From NCBI GenBank assembly GCA_039720395.1, contig CM077833.1, positions 27,488,271 through 27,552,270 on the forward strand: a DNA stretch of 64,000 bases, given 5' to 3'. This document shows positions 31,871 through 43,874 of this stretch, in pieces. The notes beneath the pieces are model-generated. The model ran no database searches. It was not told the DNA's origin and was given only the letters and a program-made list of their open reading frames with translations. How positions within the stretch are numbered: position 1 is the first letter of the stretch; each line of letters begins with the position of its first letter. The translations under genes and the position numbers were made by a program. Origin of the DNA: Liquidambar formosana (taxonomy: Eukaryota; Streptophyta; Magnoliopsida; Saxifragales; Altingiaceae).

Positions 31871-33897
31871 TCCAAAATCCCCCTTTGTGTTCTTTATTTA
31901 TTTATTTAGCGTGGATATCCTCATGACCTCATCCTTTTGGGCCGAGGCAAGCTAATTTCACAAATTCATTGTAGTTCTTTTGTCCCACACGTGTCTGGTC
32001 AGATTACCTACTAGACCTTAAAATAATCCCAAGAAAATCATTGTGCAAGAGAATTAATTTGATTCCCATAAATAACGAGAAAGAATATTGATCAGTCTAG
32101 TAACAAGATAAAGAATTTTTAGTTTTATTTTTAAGATAATTACAAGATAATAAATTCAATATGGTATAGATGTAATCGTTGCCTTTTTTATATTTTTGAT
32201 AAAACACTTGACATGTTTGCCATCACGTACCCAGTGAAAAGATGAAAATTAAGATGACTTTTAAGCACGTTTTTTGTTTTGTTTAGTTTAGGTTTTTTAT
32301 TCTTTAATTATTTTTTAAAAAAAACAATTCTTTTGTATTTAAAATACAATTCTTTTTGCGGATTCTGGGAACGTCACCCACAAAATCTAGGTGATCCACC
32401 ACGGCTACTATTCTTTCACCATGCCCGGTGATCCACCACGGCTTCAAAATTCCAAATTGAGATTTTTTTTTTTAAAAAAAAAAATTTTATTTTACAATCG
32501 ATAAAATCTACTTTTATTCTTCACATTCCATATTAATAAATAGTTATCCAAGTTTTTTTCATAAGTTTGAATCCAATATTAACAAATGCCACTAAATTGC
32601 TATCCCGTTGATATATTCCAATTGAAATTATTGAGAATATAGAAGGGAAAAGAAATTGTTTGAGTGGAAAACATGTTTCTTAGCAAGAATAGGAAAATTA
32701 CTCTTTTACTGGGAAGATGCTGAATGGGTCCACCTCATGTTTTTCATAATTACGCTAGTTGTATAATTACCACTCGACGATGGACATAATGATTGCAAAA
32801 TATTATTTCCTTTCTTTTCCTTTATTTTTTTAGCTACCAGTCTACCACATCTGATTCCCCATTTGTGGGAGGAGGAATATATCCCATTGATGACGGCACA
32901 ATGGTGATGTCATTAAGGCTATTTATGGATTGAGATAAATGAAAAGAATAGAAGAGAAGAGAAAATGATTCTCCTCATTTCCTTCATTCGGTTTGTTAAG
33001 TTGGGAAGAAGAAAAAGTAAATAGGAAGAAATGGAGAGAAAATTAAGCCCTTTACCTTTCTCCCAAATTTGGAGATATTTGGAGAGAAATGAAGAAAAAG
33101 AATAAATGAGTAATGAAATGACAAATATATTCTTATACAACTTTTGTTCAATATGTAAAAAATGGAAATAATGTAATTTCACTACTTTAATTTCTCTTCT
33201 CTTTTCTTCTCTCCTTTAATGAGGTCTAACTAATCAAACAGAGTGAAGAAAAAATTACTTTCTCTTCTCTTCTTTTATTTTCTTTTCTCTTCTCTTCCCT
33301 TTTCTCTATTTCTCTCTATCCATACATAACCTAAATGTCTTTCCATGAGGTCAGGCAAACAACATGACCTACTTTAGGCCTAATTCTGCATAGCCATGTC
33401 CATTGCCATCCCAAACATTATAAGCTCATGCTAATATTCTAAGTCCAAAAAAGTGGCATTATATTTCATGCAGGATTGATCCCCCTTAGGCCTAGTTTGT
33501 TTGCTCGGAATTAAGGTTGGAATGGAATCACATTTCTAGTTTTATTCCAAATCTTGTATTTGAACAAGTTAAATAGGTGAAATGGATTCAAATTGCCTCT
33601 TGGTTTTTTCTCATTTCATTCAAGGCTACTTTAACAATTGAATTTGATTCCATTTAACATGCCCTTAAGTACATGCGCGTATCTCTCTCTCTCTCTCTCT
33701 CTTTTTTTTTTTTTTTTACTAACACACATAACGAACACACATAACACATAGATGAGGAAACCAGGTAAAAAACATAGCCCAAAAGAGGCCCCAAGAGATT
33801 ACATGGGCTTATTTACTACTTGTATTTATTTATTGGTCTTTTCCTATAGTATAGCTCTTCACACACATATTTTGAAACATACAGCAAAAAAAAAAAA
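31871..33897. other. Intergenic, part duplicated, part unique
   Basis: No supported gene. 32150-32420 matches 63655-64000. GGTGATCCACCACGGCT occurs twice (32391 and 32430). About 32915-33350 is a purine/pyrimidine-rich segment with loosely inverted ends (ATGGATTGAGATAAATG / its complement), possibly a MITE. A CT microsatellite is near 33680-33702. Confidence 0.6.
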
Positions 33898-34488
33898 GGG
33901 AAATATCCAAAACCTCCCTTAAAAATAAAATCATATGTAAAAACTCTATTAAATTTTTTTCATATCCATCTAATCTAAATAAAAAACAATCATATCCATT
34001 AACTCCAACCAGTAAACTTTTTGTTTACTAATGTTAAAAAAAAAGGGGTGATCTGACTAAAATACCCTTCTTTCACATTAAATTAATATGTTTAATAACA
34101 AAACTGCATATTTAATAAAATTTTCCCTTTCACCCCTTATTTTCCCAAATCTCTAACTCTCTCTCTTTCTTCCCCCCTCCCACGTGTACATTGGAAAAGA
34201 ATTAATTAATGATAGTTAATTTTATTATAATTACACTAAATAAATAAAGTAGAAATTTAGTTAAATAGGCATTTTTTTCATTAAACATTTTAATATTAAA
34301 TAAGGGTATTTTAGTCGGATTACTCTTTTTTTTATAAAAAAATCAGTAAACAAAAAGTTAACTGATTGGAGTTAATAGATATAATTGTATTTTATTTGGA
34401 TTAGATGGATATGAAAAATATTTAATGGGGTTTTTAGATATGGTTTTTTTTTTTTTTTTTTTTTAAAGGGAGTTTTTGGATATTTCCC
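33898..34488. mobile_element. Fold-back element with long inverted repeats
   Basis: The left end GGGAAATATCCAAAACCTCC is matched by the inverted right end ..GTTTTTGGATATTTCCC. Complementarity extends for roughly 180 bases each side (e.g. CATATCCATCTAATC against GATTAGATGGATATG; AACTTTTTGTTTACT against AGTAAACAAAAAGTT). It is flanked by A runs. No coding sequence, and no other copy in the window. Confidence 0.78.
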
Positions 34489-34499
34489 AAAAAAAAAAA

Positions 34500-34700
34500 A
34501 CCTTAATTCCATTTCTAAGGTAAATCGTGACAGCCCACCACGATTTACACAAAATCGTGGCAGCCCATCACGACTTTGGGTTTGGTATACCATTTTTATA
34601 CGGGCTTGGTTGGCCATATATCAAATGATATACCAATACCAAAATCTTGTTGGCCAACCATGATTTTGGTGTTGGTATACCATTTGATTCGAGTCTTTGA
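34500..34700. repeat. Short palindromic motifs, unexplained
   Basis: AAATCGTG(A/G)CAGCCCA(C/T)CACGA occurs twice in a row (34522-34578). Mixed direct and inverted copies of TTGGTATACCATTTG and TTGGCCA follow up to 34690, where the SINE-like body starts. Confidence 0.5.
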
Positions 34701-34806
34701 GTCTTTGGAAAGCTACATGGTGTTTTTGCTCCCTAACCGGAATCTCCCCGGCCAACCACTCCCCCCCCCCCCCCCCCCCCCCCAAAAAAAAGGAAAAAAA
34801 AAAGGA
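34684..34806 (+). mobile_element. SINE-like copy, left-truncated, poly-C tail
   Basis: Keeps TTCGAGTCTTTG, AAAGCTACATGG and CTCCCTAACCGGAATCTCCC, then 23 C (34761-34783) and A-rich tail. The left part is replaced by the palindromic sequence before it. Confidence 0.5.
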
Positions 34807-35134
34807 AGAAGAAGTCATTAATATTCTTGGACTGGTCAGTTACTCCCAAACTTCAGTATGGATCTTTTGACCATGCTTTTTCTTAGCATATACGCCGTAA
34901 AAGATTTACCACTGATTTTCCCCACGTATTCGATTAAAAAGTGAGATTAAAAGATTGAATGGTCACCATTCACCATAGATATATGATTGGATCTGAGTTA
35001 GGAAAGAGATTTTAGGTTAAATTATTTAAGCGATTGAAAAAATTGAATTTAGGAGATAGATTTTAGGTTGCGTGGTCTTCCAGCTAAATTTCAATACCAT
35101 AATTTAATCATAATCTTTTCTTTTGAATCTATAA
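34807..35134. repeat. Duplicated block upstream of type II gene
   Basis: No gene. It matches 480-770, 3815-4145 and 47703-48005. It ends in TAA (35132-35134), the target of the next insertion. Confidence 0.7.
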
Positions 35135-35916
35135 GTGCCTGTTTGGATTAGATTTTGGGAGGCCCAAAATCTCTTTTGGAGCCCATAAGCCATTTTAGGC
35201 CTGTTTGGGTATTTTACTCACAATCAATTTTGGATATAAGAATAAATTTTAGAGCCTATTTTGAAGAAGTTGGGGTACCCCTAGCTTCTCAGATTCAATG
35301 ACCGGGAATCAGTTTGAGGGTTTAATGAAACTTTCTCTATTGCCAAATGTACCCTTCACATTTCGACACCTAACAAAATAATACCATTCATACCCTCAAG
35401 CCCACAACATAACATCCCACCTCACAAATCTGAAGCTGCTCCTCCCAACTCTTGCCTCTTTTCTCTCTCTCTCTCTCTCTCCCCCTTTGCGAGCACCAAC
35501 TGCGGCCATCTTCTTCTTCAACAAAAATTCCAAGTAAAACCAATCTCTTTCTCTCTCTCTCTTCAACACCTTATTTTCCTCATTTTCTTAAAATTTTCTC
35601 ATTAAAACCCTTTTTTTTTTTTTTCCTGTTTTCATATTTTTTGGATAATGGATAATGATATGATGATTTGTAAAATCACTTTAGTGGATGCCAAACCAAC
35701 AAAAATACTACTTCTAAGGGTAATATTGTCATCTCAGTGTTAAAATCACTTCAACGGCTACTCTTGCCAAACATAAACAAAAATCACTTTTGGCAGCAAA
35801 ATCAATTTTGAAATTAATTTCCAAACACAAAGAAGATTCTCTTATACTATTAGCAACTTCTGATTCTCTTCTAATTCTTCTTAATAGCATAAGTTGCAGC
35901 TATCCCAAACAGGCAC
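35135..35916. mobile_element. PIF/Harbinger-type insertion, 782 bp
   Basis: Termini GTGCCTGTTTGG and CCAAACAGGCAC, flanked by TAA on both sides (35132-35134, 35917-35919). Paralogous uninserted copies read CTATAAGTCC (near 769 and 4144). TIR sequence and 3-bp TAA duplication fit Tourist/PIF-Harbinger. The middle (about 35440-35600) is strongly CT-rich and leader-like. There is no transposase. Confidence 0.85.
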
Positions 35917-35919
35917 TAA

Positions 35920-36773
35920 GTCCTTTTCTTCTTATTAATTTGGCCACTCATTTCGGATCTGCCAACCATGTAATCTGTTATCCTATTATACTGGCCTTTT
36001 CATTTCAAGATTATCCAAGTCAAGAGTCTAGCTTCCTGTCCACGTACTTCAGAGATGTGCCACCACACTACCCTAGTCCACCGGCTATATCCGAGAAGCG
36101 AGCCTCTTGCATCAACCTTTAGACCGAAGGAATGAAGCCCATCTCACCTCCATCTCTAAGATCAATCTAGGGCCACTATTACCAACGCAGCCTTCCACAT
36201 CAAGTTACATATATAGGAATTGATGACTGGGGCATAAATGGAGAATTGAACTTTGAAGCTCGGTTGAAGATTACTTTATCATGGGGCTGCAGAGCCTTGC
36301 ATGCATAGTGTCTTTCTCTTAATGAAATCAGTTATCTTGTTTGCCAAGCGGGCAATTAGCACAATTTATTTACTGTGTGTTTTATATAGTAGCGAAGGTA
36401 CAAAAACATCAGGCCAAAGCACATTAATTAGCACAAAGTGTTTCAAGAATCACCTCCAAATAGAATCCACTCTGAAAATTATTTGTCCAAATAAATTATT
36501 TGTCACTCATTAATTTATTCATAATTCTCCCCCAATTCAATATTTGATTATAAGGTTTCCCCACTATAAAGATAAGAGTTCAGTGAACTGACTTAGATGG
36601 CCCAAACCCTTATAAATAATAATTTTTTTTTTAAAAAAAAACGTTAGTATCCCATATATACATATTGCTATTAGGTTAGAGCCCAAAGTAGTCCCATGCC
36701 ATGCATAGTCTATGCAACAAATAATGAAATATTTTACCATAAGGGATGCATAGGCTTGACTCACATTGTCACA
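35920..36773. repeat. Duplicated block upstream of type II gene
   Basis: No gene. It matches 4150-5002 and 780-1530. Short frames here are not conserved. Confidence 0.7.
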
Positions 36774-36899
36774 GGGGAATTACAGATTAGTCCGGTTATA
36801 GGCAAATAATTACACTTTGAAGTCATTTGCTATGAAGTTAGTAGTAATTTCTATTAAAATATAATTATTTGTCAGTAGCCGGACGAATCTGTAATTCCT
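36774..36899. mobile_element. Palindromic MITE in type II promoter region
   Basis: Same element as 5003-5127, inverted ends GGGAATTACAGATTAGTCC / GGACGAATCTGTAATTCC. Confidence 0.75.
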
Positions 36900-36955
36900 T
36901 ATGTCACCTCCGTGTCCAGATGCTTGTGCGCCCACATTTTGGATCACAAAGGCTC

Positions 36956-37040
36956 AAACAGTGATATTAAGATAAGTTGGAATAAGGATAAAGGTGCGCA
37001 TGAAGAAGTGCACGAGGCTGGCTCTCTCTCTATATATAAA
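36956..37040 (+). promoter_or_regulatory. Core promoter of type II gene (copy 2)
   Basis: AAACAGTG 36956-36963, GATAAG 36971-36976, TATATAAA 37033-37040. Confidence 0.75.
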
Positions 37041-37153
37041 CCCTTTTTTCTACCTTCTCATCGTCATACAGGCATACAGCAGGCAGGCTCTCTGATCAGC
37101 CCAACCCCCTTTCTAACACCAACAGAATCACTCCAAATTCTTGGCGAATTAAC

Positions 37154-37435
37154 ATGCCACATTTCCGTGGGGCAAACGTGTCTAAGCACCACCCTGTGGC
37201 TTTGACAAAAAATGATCTGAAGGAACTGTTTAGGCGTCATGACACCAACAGCGATGGCCGCCTGGACAAGGAAGAGCTCAAGAAGGCCTTCAAAAGCCTG
37301 GGTTCACGTCTCCCCCCTTTTCGAGCTTTCCGTGGCCTTCACCATGCAGACAGCAATGGAGATGGATACGTGAGCGAAAACGAGATGGACGATCTTGTAA
37401 ACTACGCTTCCGAATTGGGATATACCCTAAAGTAA
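37154..37435 (+). CDS. Small two-EF-hand Ca2+-binding protein, type II (copy 2)
   Basis: Predicted 93 residues, intronless. Loop 1 is DTNSDGRLDKEE (Ser replaces Gly at position 4, tolerated in many EF-hands); loop 2 is DSNGDGYVSENE, canonical. Compared with the 5382 copy, the first 20 codons carry five differences, all amino-acid changing. The remaining 74 codons carry about five, three of them replacements (Gly to Ser, Leu to Arg, Ser to Phe). 5' and 3' UTRs are also closely similar, so the duplication is recent or conversion has occurred. Probable soluble Ca2+ sensor or buffer; role unknown. Confidence 0.88.
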   Translation: MPHFRGANVSKHHPVALTKNDLKELFRRHDTNSDGRLDKEELKKAFKSLGSRLPPFRAFRGLHHADSNGDGYVSENEMDDLVNYASELGYTLK

Positions 37436-37827
37436 TCCTACTTAGTTGTACACTCTATATCAATATATATAGTCTGTTTACGCACTTGAAAACTGCAGCT
37501 GTCTCTGTGTAAGAACACTCATAGCATGTAGGAAGCCGCGGATCTGTTGGCCGGGTGTGTAATTCAATTTCAATATATATGATGGATAATTATCGTGTTT
37601 GAGTTGCTCGATCACAAAATGTCTATCCTTTTCTTTTGTCTGCTTTAATTTCAAAATCTCTCTCTCCTTGGTCAAGCTGCCACATCATTTGGGCAAATGA
37701 GTTGCTCCATGTGGAAAATGTCAAAGAGCTCAATTTATTGTCTAAATTTATTTGCTCAACTAATGTTGATAGTTACAAGCCACATCGGATCAATATGAAT
37801 GTATCATTATTTCTTAATAAATTTTTT

Positions 37828-37988
37828 GGGGGAATTACAGATAGGTCCAACTATAGGCAAACAATTACATCTCAATTATAGTTACTAGTCATTCTTAGTT
37901 AAGTTAGTAGTAATTTACTAGTAAATTATTAATCATTTGTATTGAACTGTAATTGTTTGCCTGTAACCGGACCTATCAATAATTCCCC
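37828..37988. mobile_element. Palindromic MITE, 3' side of type II gene
   Basis: Inverted ends GGGGGAATTACAGATAGGTCC / GGACCTATCAATAATTCCCC; same position as 6062-6222. Confidence 0.75.
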
Positions 37989-38912
37989 AAAATTTTTATT
38001 GGTTAACCTAGTTGCTGTATCACTTGGCCGGACAAGTAAACATGGGCAAATGAGTTAGGTTATAAACCATTGCTCCACTAATATAACTGTAACTATGCTG
38101 CGTTTTATTTTCTTTTAGATGACTATGTAACTATGCTGCGTTTTATTTTCTTTTAGATGACTATGCCAAGTTACTGGGTTTGCCCTAAGAAAGAAAAAAA
38201 AAATCCTCATCGTTATACAGTTTAGCTATGGTGCAAGTGGAAGCAATGGGACAAATAAAAGTCACTTTCCTACAATATGGCATACATTATCAATCGTTAA
38301 TTTAAAAACTATGGTGTCCATTCCATTATTTCTTTCCCCAAAACTTCTTTGAAAGCTCTCATGCCTTTCAAACAAATTGAACTTATTTGATTAGTTTAAT
38401 GGCTACAAATTATTCAATCATTTTAATTTTGCACGGGTGCTGTCTTTGATAAGTCTCATCCTATCATGAGTGACAATTCTTTGATTAAACGCTGCCATGT
38501 GGTGTGGTTAAAAACGGTCCAATTATATATGGCTGAATGATTTTTGATTCATTTTTGTATAAATAAATACTGTAAATGGTTAAAAAAAATTCACTTAAGT
38601 GACAATTTTTGAAAAATGTTTTTCTTTCAAAATTGTTTAAAATAATTTTTTCAAAAAAAAAGTATTACCAATTTTCATAAAAACCTCTTATATATATATT
38701 ACATAAACTCTTGAGAAGTTTTAAAGAAATGGAGGTACAAAAAAAGTTGAGGTGCCACTCCCTTTAAGAAACTGGAAAAGGTACAGCCGGTTTTTCTATT
38801 TAAGCCCAGTAGGCCAGTATCCGCTGAGTAATGGAGACGAACTTAAATACAAGTCCTTTTCAGGTTAATGGACCTATAATGGGCTCATAAACCTTGGGAA
38901 GAAGTCAAGTTA
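37989..38912. repeat. Type II 3' flank, uninserted paralogue
   Basis: No gene. 38395-38420 is the uninserted equivalent of the Ty3/gypsy target. A 43-bp segment (CTGCGTTTTATTTTCTTTTAGATGACTATG region, 38097-38164) is tandemly duplicated relative to 6333-6362. Confidence 0.7.
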
Positions 38913-39306
38913 GGGAACGGCTATTGCAACTCACTTTTTTATCATACCCCTTTTTGTTTTGGTTTTTAAGATTTTATACAAAATATAAAATACGTTTACA
39001 AAAACCGGCCACATTATCCGCTAGAAAACATCATTTGGAACAATTTTGCAGAAGAAAGTTTTTCCAAAATCTATCATTTTAGTAGACTTTTTGGCAAAAA
39101 ATGAAATAAAGGCTATAAATGACTAAAAAATCTAGTTAAACTATAGATTTTGGTAAACTTTCTTCTACAAAATTGTTCAAAATAATGTTTTCTAGTGGAC
39201 TACAAGACCGGTTTTCGTAAAAACATTTTATATTTTGCATAAAACCTTAAAAACCTAAAAAATAGGGAGGTGTGATAAAAAAAGTTGGATTGCAATAGCT
39301 GTTCCC
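38913..39306. mobile_element. hAT-type MITE, GGGAACGGCTATTGC family
   Basis: Ends GGGAACGGCTATTGCAACTC and GGATTGCAATAGCTGTTCCC; same site as 18646 and 51400. Confidence 0.78.
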
Positions 39307-40266
39307 TTTGGTCTCGAGCTATATAAGGCTCAAGAAATGGTGTTGAAGCAAATTTTCCATATTCACCACATCATCATTCAGAAGAAATGATGGTCAGAGG
39401 TGGAGAGAACAGTGGGTGTCGTAAAAAAAAGCTTACATGCATTAGAACAAGTACTTTTTTTATATAATGTATTTTTACAGTAACAATGCATTTTTACCTT
39501 ATAACGATGCAAAAAATGAGTTTGCATTATTCTTTTGCGTAGTCTTTCTGCTAACGATGAAATAGATGTTATATTCTTTTCTTTCGAACCTTTTCCACAA
39601 ATTATGTAATTTTAGGTTATCCACATAGAGCACTGGAACATTTCTCATGTTATGCATCCACTTTTCCTCATAAGGGGTCCTACAAATATGTGCTTATCTC
39701 TTGGACCATCCCACTAGAAGGGAACGAATATATCATCTACGAACGTTTTCTTCCTACAAGTATGAAGGTTTCAAAAAAAGCAAACGTTTTACTCTTATCA
39801 GGCATCTTGAGCAACAATCTACGTAGAATTTTCTAAAATTTATTTTTCACTAAAAAACAATGTGGAAGCTTTTTCTTTTGGGGTGGGGTGGGGTTGGGGG
39901 GGGTGGGGGGATGTTGGTAGGGGGGAAGGTGTGGGTAGCCCTAGAGTTTATATCAATGACCCTAACAATATAAAGTATTGTTACTTATCACAATCATCGA
40001 ACCATGTAACAATATAGAGTAATTAATGTTAATTAATTATCCTAATTCTTTCTGTCAACTCTCTCATATTGGGTACAGTAAAATTTGGATGGGTTTGTCA
40101 TAGATGTTCTCTGCTCTCTCATATTAGATGGGAATCAGGAAACCATGGATTCTAGATAGATTCATGGGTTTGGGCAATTGGTACATTGGGTTGAGCTTGA
40201 GAAGTCGGACAATCTGAACTCGACCTATATAATAAATAAACAAATAAACAAACAAACAAATATATA

Positions 40267-40313
<47 letters not shown>

Positions 40314-40956
40314 GTTCTAAATTCATAAGTGTTGTTTAATTATTTTATGCTTTTATCTTCTTTTTTATTTAATTTTTTAAAATAATATTTCTGTGAAAAT
40401 TTGTAGTTTTAATTAATATAAATTTCAAGTTAATCAATAGAATTTGAATAATTACGATTTGTGAGTATATGCAACAATGCATTTTTATTTATTAAAACAT
40501 GTTATCTAAAAATTAATAAGAAAGAAAACAATGGCCAATCGGAACATTTCTGATGTAACCCATCCATTTCTCCTCAGATAAGGGTCCTACAAACAACACT
40601 GTGCTCATCTCTTGGACCATCCCAGCCACGTTGTTGAGAAGCACCTTTTGACTGAGAAATTAATTTTTAGGAGAAAAGATGCTGTGAGGCTCTCCTTTCA
40701 TTTATTCATTTATTTTGGTAAGAATGAAGAAAATTGATTAATATCTAAGCTATTTTTACGAGGACGCGAAATGAAGACATACTTCTTTAGAGGGGGAAAT
40801 GTGATGTTTAAGGCTACAACATATTCAATAGCATTTAAAAAATAAAAATAAAAATAATATACATCACCACCTAGGCATCCAAAAGCACCCGTATACATCC
40901 CTTACTTTTATCACCTCCCTTACAATTAAAAATTATAAAAAGAGTCCAATCTCATA
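39307..40956. repeat. Duplicated intergenic block
   Basis: No gene; matches 19038-20685. Contains a G-rich stretch (39878-39926) and a long TA microsatellite (about 40259-40309), both longer than in the paralogues. Confidence 0.7.
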
Positions 40957-41158
40957 TTCCCTTCGTCTGACAAAGGTAGGGCATATTTGTTATTTTTTTT
41001 GTCCTAAAATATTGTCTATTTTGAGAAGTCAAATTATAAAAGTTGGAGAAAATAATTTTGAAAAATAGGGTTTAATAAAAGACAAGTTAATAAAATGATT
41101 TTTTTTTCTAAATTACGTGTTTTGTTAAACATGACTTATTTTTATGGGATGAAAGAAA
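40957..41158. mobile_element. Stowaway-like MITE in type I ghost promoter
   Basis: 202 bp, flanked by TA (40955-40956, 41159-41160), same site as 20686-20890. Confidence 0.8.
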
Positions 41159-41189
41159 TACAAGAGAGAAAAAGAAAAGGTGAAAAAAG

Positions 41190-41545
41190 TGGCATCCCCA
41201 TGGTCGGTATTTTTGTGGACCGTCAGGACCGAGATGCTTGTGTAGGCACAATCGTGTGCATTATGGGTCCACAGACTCTGAAACAGTGCACTAAGATAAG
41301 TAGGAATCAAAAAAACTGAGTAGAGGCTAGGAAGAAGTGAAGCTCTATATAGCATTGCAATACATCATTTGAAATTTTATCATGAGTCAAAATATATGGG
41401 TCAAACAGCATTTTTCTTATTAATGAGGCCTTACTAATTATATATTGTTGAAAATTAAAGAAAGGGTGTAATATGGACAGTAGTACTAGAGTAGCGATTT
41501 TTTTTTGAGTTTGTTTGTAAATCTGCAATATTGTTATAGAAAAAA
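41190..41545 (+). pseudogene. Type I EF-hand gene ghost (copy 2), promoter intact
   Basis: Has the same junction as 21074: TCTATATA runs straight into downstream flank (GCATTGCAATACATC) at about 41351, with no coding sequence. Here AAACAGTG (41281-41288), GATAAG (41295-41300) and TCTATATA are all preserved at the usual spacing. The promoter might therefore still fire into non-coding DNA (inferred). GACCGTCAGGACCGAGATGC shows a small local duplication relative to the other copies. Confidence 0.85.
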
Positions 41546-43130
41546 GAAACGCATGCAAGTAATCCTTTTGAGTTTCTTTTTCTGGGCTTAATCGGTATAG
41601 AAATGAAGTTCCAAAATGGTATCATGCCTCCATCTGCCTCATGGCTCATGCAGTATTTTTTGTCATTCAAACCCAATAGGACCTGCAGTCGAAGGGCATG
41701 CGGACATGCAGACAAATATTTATTTTTATTTTTATTTTTTGTTAATTCGGTCCGGACCGAATCACTAGAATGAAGCCATTACAGAACAACGTCGAAGTCA
41801 TCGTGGAGGTTTATGGGCCTTTTGGTGTGGCCCAACTCTGGTGGGATAATCCGGACCATATTTCGGTTCAAGGCTGAGAAGTGATTACTGGTTACGGTAC
41901 ACAAAAAAGTGTTGAGAAGCCAATAATTGGGCTATGTTTACAAGAAATGTGCTAGCCTCAGTTGCTTTTCTGATCGACGGATCGTTGCACCCTTTCACCT
42001 ATGGACATGACAGTGCTTTTTTTTTTGGCCACGTGTTTGTGACACGTTCAAAATAAAAATATTGTTTTGCAATAGACGTGTTGTGTTTATAGGAAAAAGA
42101 GGGCTAAACCTCTACTTTGCTTTTTACCCAATAAAAAAAATAAAATAAAATAAAAAAACCTACTTTACTTTGCTATTTACCCAATAATTAAAAAAAAAAA
42201 AACCCTACTTTGTTTACCAAATTAATTAAAAAGGATAGTTATTGTAACCCCTCAGTGTTATTTGCTCACCTCACTTATTTTAATTTTTCAATGTTTATCT
42301 AAGGTCCGTAATTAAGCCTGAGCCTAAGAACTAGTTCTTTTAAGCTCAATGGGCCTATGGTAAGATGGATTTGTTCTCGAGCTATATAAGGCTCAAGAAA
42401 TGGTTTTGAAGCAAATTTGCTATATTTACCACATCATCATTTGGAAGAAATGATGGTTAGAGGTGGAGAGAATAGTTGGTGTGGGAAAAAATAACTCAAA
42501 TGCATTAGAACAATTATTTTTTTTCATATAATGTATTTTTACTGTAACAATACATTTTTACTCTGTAATGATGCAAAAAATGAGTTTGCAATATTCTGTT
42601 GCGTGGTCTTTCCACTATCGATGAACCAGATGTTATACTCTTTTCTTTCGAATATTTTCCATAAAGTATGTAATTTTAGGTTATCCACATATAGCACTAG
42701 AATATTTCTCATGTTTTCCATCCACTTTTCCTCATAAGGGGTCCTACAAATTCCATGTGCTTATCTCTTGGACCATCCCACTAGAAGGGAATGAATATGT
42801 TTTCTAAGAACATTTTGTTCCTACAAGTCTTTAAAGGCTTCAAACAAAGCAAATGTGGTACTCCCATACGGCATCTTGAGTAACAATTTACGAAGAATTT
42901 TATAATATTTTCTTTTTGACTATAAAACAATGTGGAGGTTTTTCTTTTTTCTTTTTTTTTCCTGCCCGGAGGGGGGGAAAGGTGTGGATACGTAGCCCAA
43001 GAGTTTATATGTAACAATATAGAGTAATTGATGTTAATTAATTATCCTAATTCTTTCTGTCAACTCTCTCATATTGGGTACAATAAAATTTTGATGGGTT
43101 TGTCATATATGTTCTGTAGCTATTCTCTCA
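41546..43130. repeat. Duplicated block joining ghost I to gene I
   Basis: No gene. 41546-42720 matches 24395-26150 without its hAT MITE. Near 43130 the sequence switches to the upstream flank of a type I gene (compare 2345-2390), marking a rearrangement breakpoint. Confidence 0.7.
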
Positions 43131-43391
43131 AATTTTGACCAAATTTCTTTTAAAAAATATTTTTTAAAGAAATATCATCACCACCTAGGCATCCAAAATC
43201 ACCGGTACATATACATTCCTAACTTTTATCACCTCCCCTATAATTGGAAACTGTAGAACGAGTCCAATCTCATGTAAGAGAAAGGAAAGGTACTGAAAAA
43301 CAGTGGCACCCCATGGTCGGTATTTTTGTGGACCGACATGCTTGTGTACCCACAATCACAACATGCATCATGGGTCCACATGCAGACTCAG

Positions 43392-43471
43392 AAACAGTGC
43401 AGTAAGATAAGCAGGAATCAGATAAACGTGTAGAGCTGAGGCTGGGAAAAGTACGTGAAGCTCTATATAAA
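43392..43471 (+). promoter_or_regulatory. Core promoter of type I gene (copy 2)
   Basis: AAACAGTG 43392-43399, GATAAG 43406-43411, TATATAAA 43464-43471. No Stowaway insertion. Confidence 0.75.
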
Positions 43472-43583
43472 CCCCTTGTTTCCAACCTTACTCATCACAG
43501 TTCATAGAGCAGCCTGCCGACCAGAGCCTCAATTAGTTATAGCTGTCCGTCGTTCCTCTCCAAATCTGTAGCAAAAATCAAAC

Positions 43584-43874
43584 ATGGTGAGGGTGCCAAA
43601 ATCAATCCCGGCCGTGCCTTTAACGGAAAAGGAGTTGAAGGAAGTCTTTAAGCGCCATGACATCAACGGCGATGGCCGCCTCGACGAGGAAGAGCTCAAG
43701 AACGCCTTCAAAAGCTTTGGTTCTCGTTACCCTGCCTGGCGAGTTTCGCGAGGGCTCCACCATGCCGACAACAATGGAGATGGATGCATCAACATCACCG
43801 ACGCCGAGATGGACGATCTTGTAAATTACACTTTCAAATTGGGATACACTCTTGTTTCTCGCGAAGGACAGTAG
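43584..43874 (+). CDS. Small two-EF-hand Ca2+-binding protein, type I (copy 2)
   Basis: Predicted 96 residues. It differs from the 2792 copy by a one-codon deletion at residue 4 and a few replacements (Glu to Lys before the first helix, Asp to Glu in loop 1, Ser to Phe near the end). Loop 1 is DINGDGRLDEEE, canonical. Loop 2 is the same 14-residue variant starting DNNGDGCINITD. Intronless, no targeting sequence. A putative AATAAA lies near 44058. Probable soluble Ca2+-binding protein; role unknown. Confidence 0.88.
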   Translation: MVRVPKSIPAVPLTEKELKEVFKRHDINGDGRLDEEELKNAFKSFGSRYPAWRVSRGLHHADNNGDGCINITDAEMDDLVNYTFKLGYTLVSREGQ

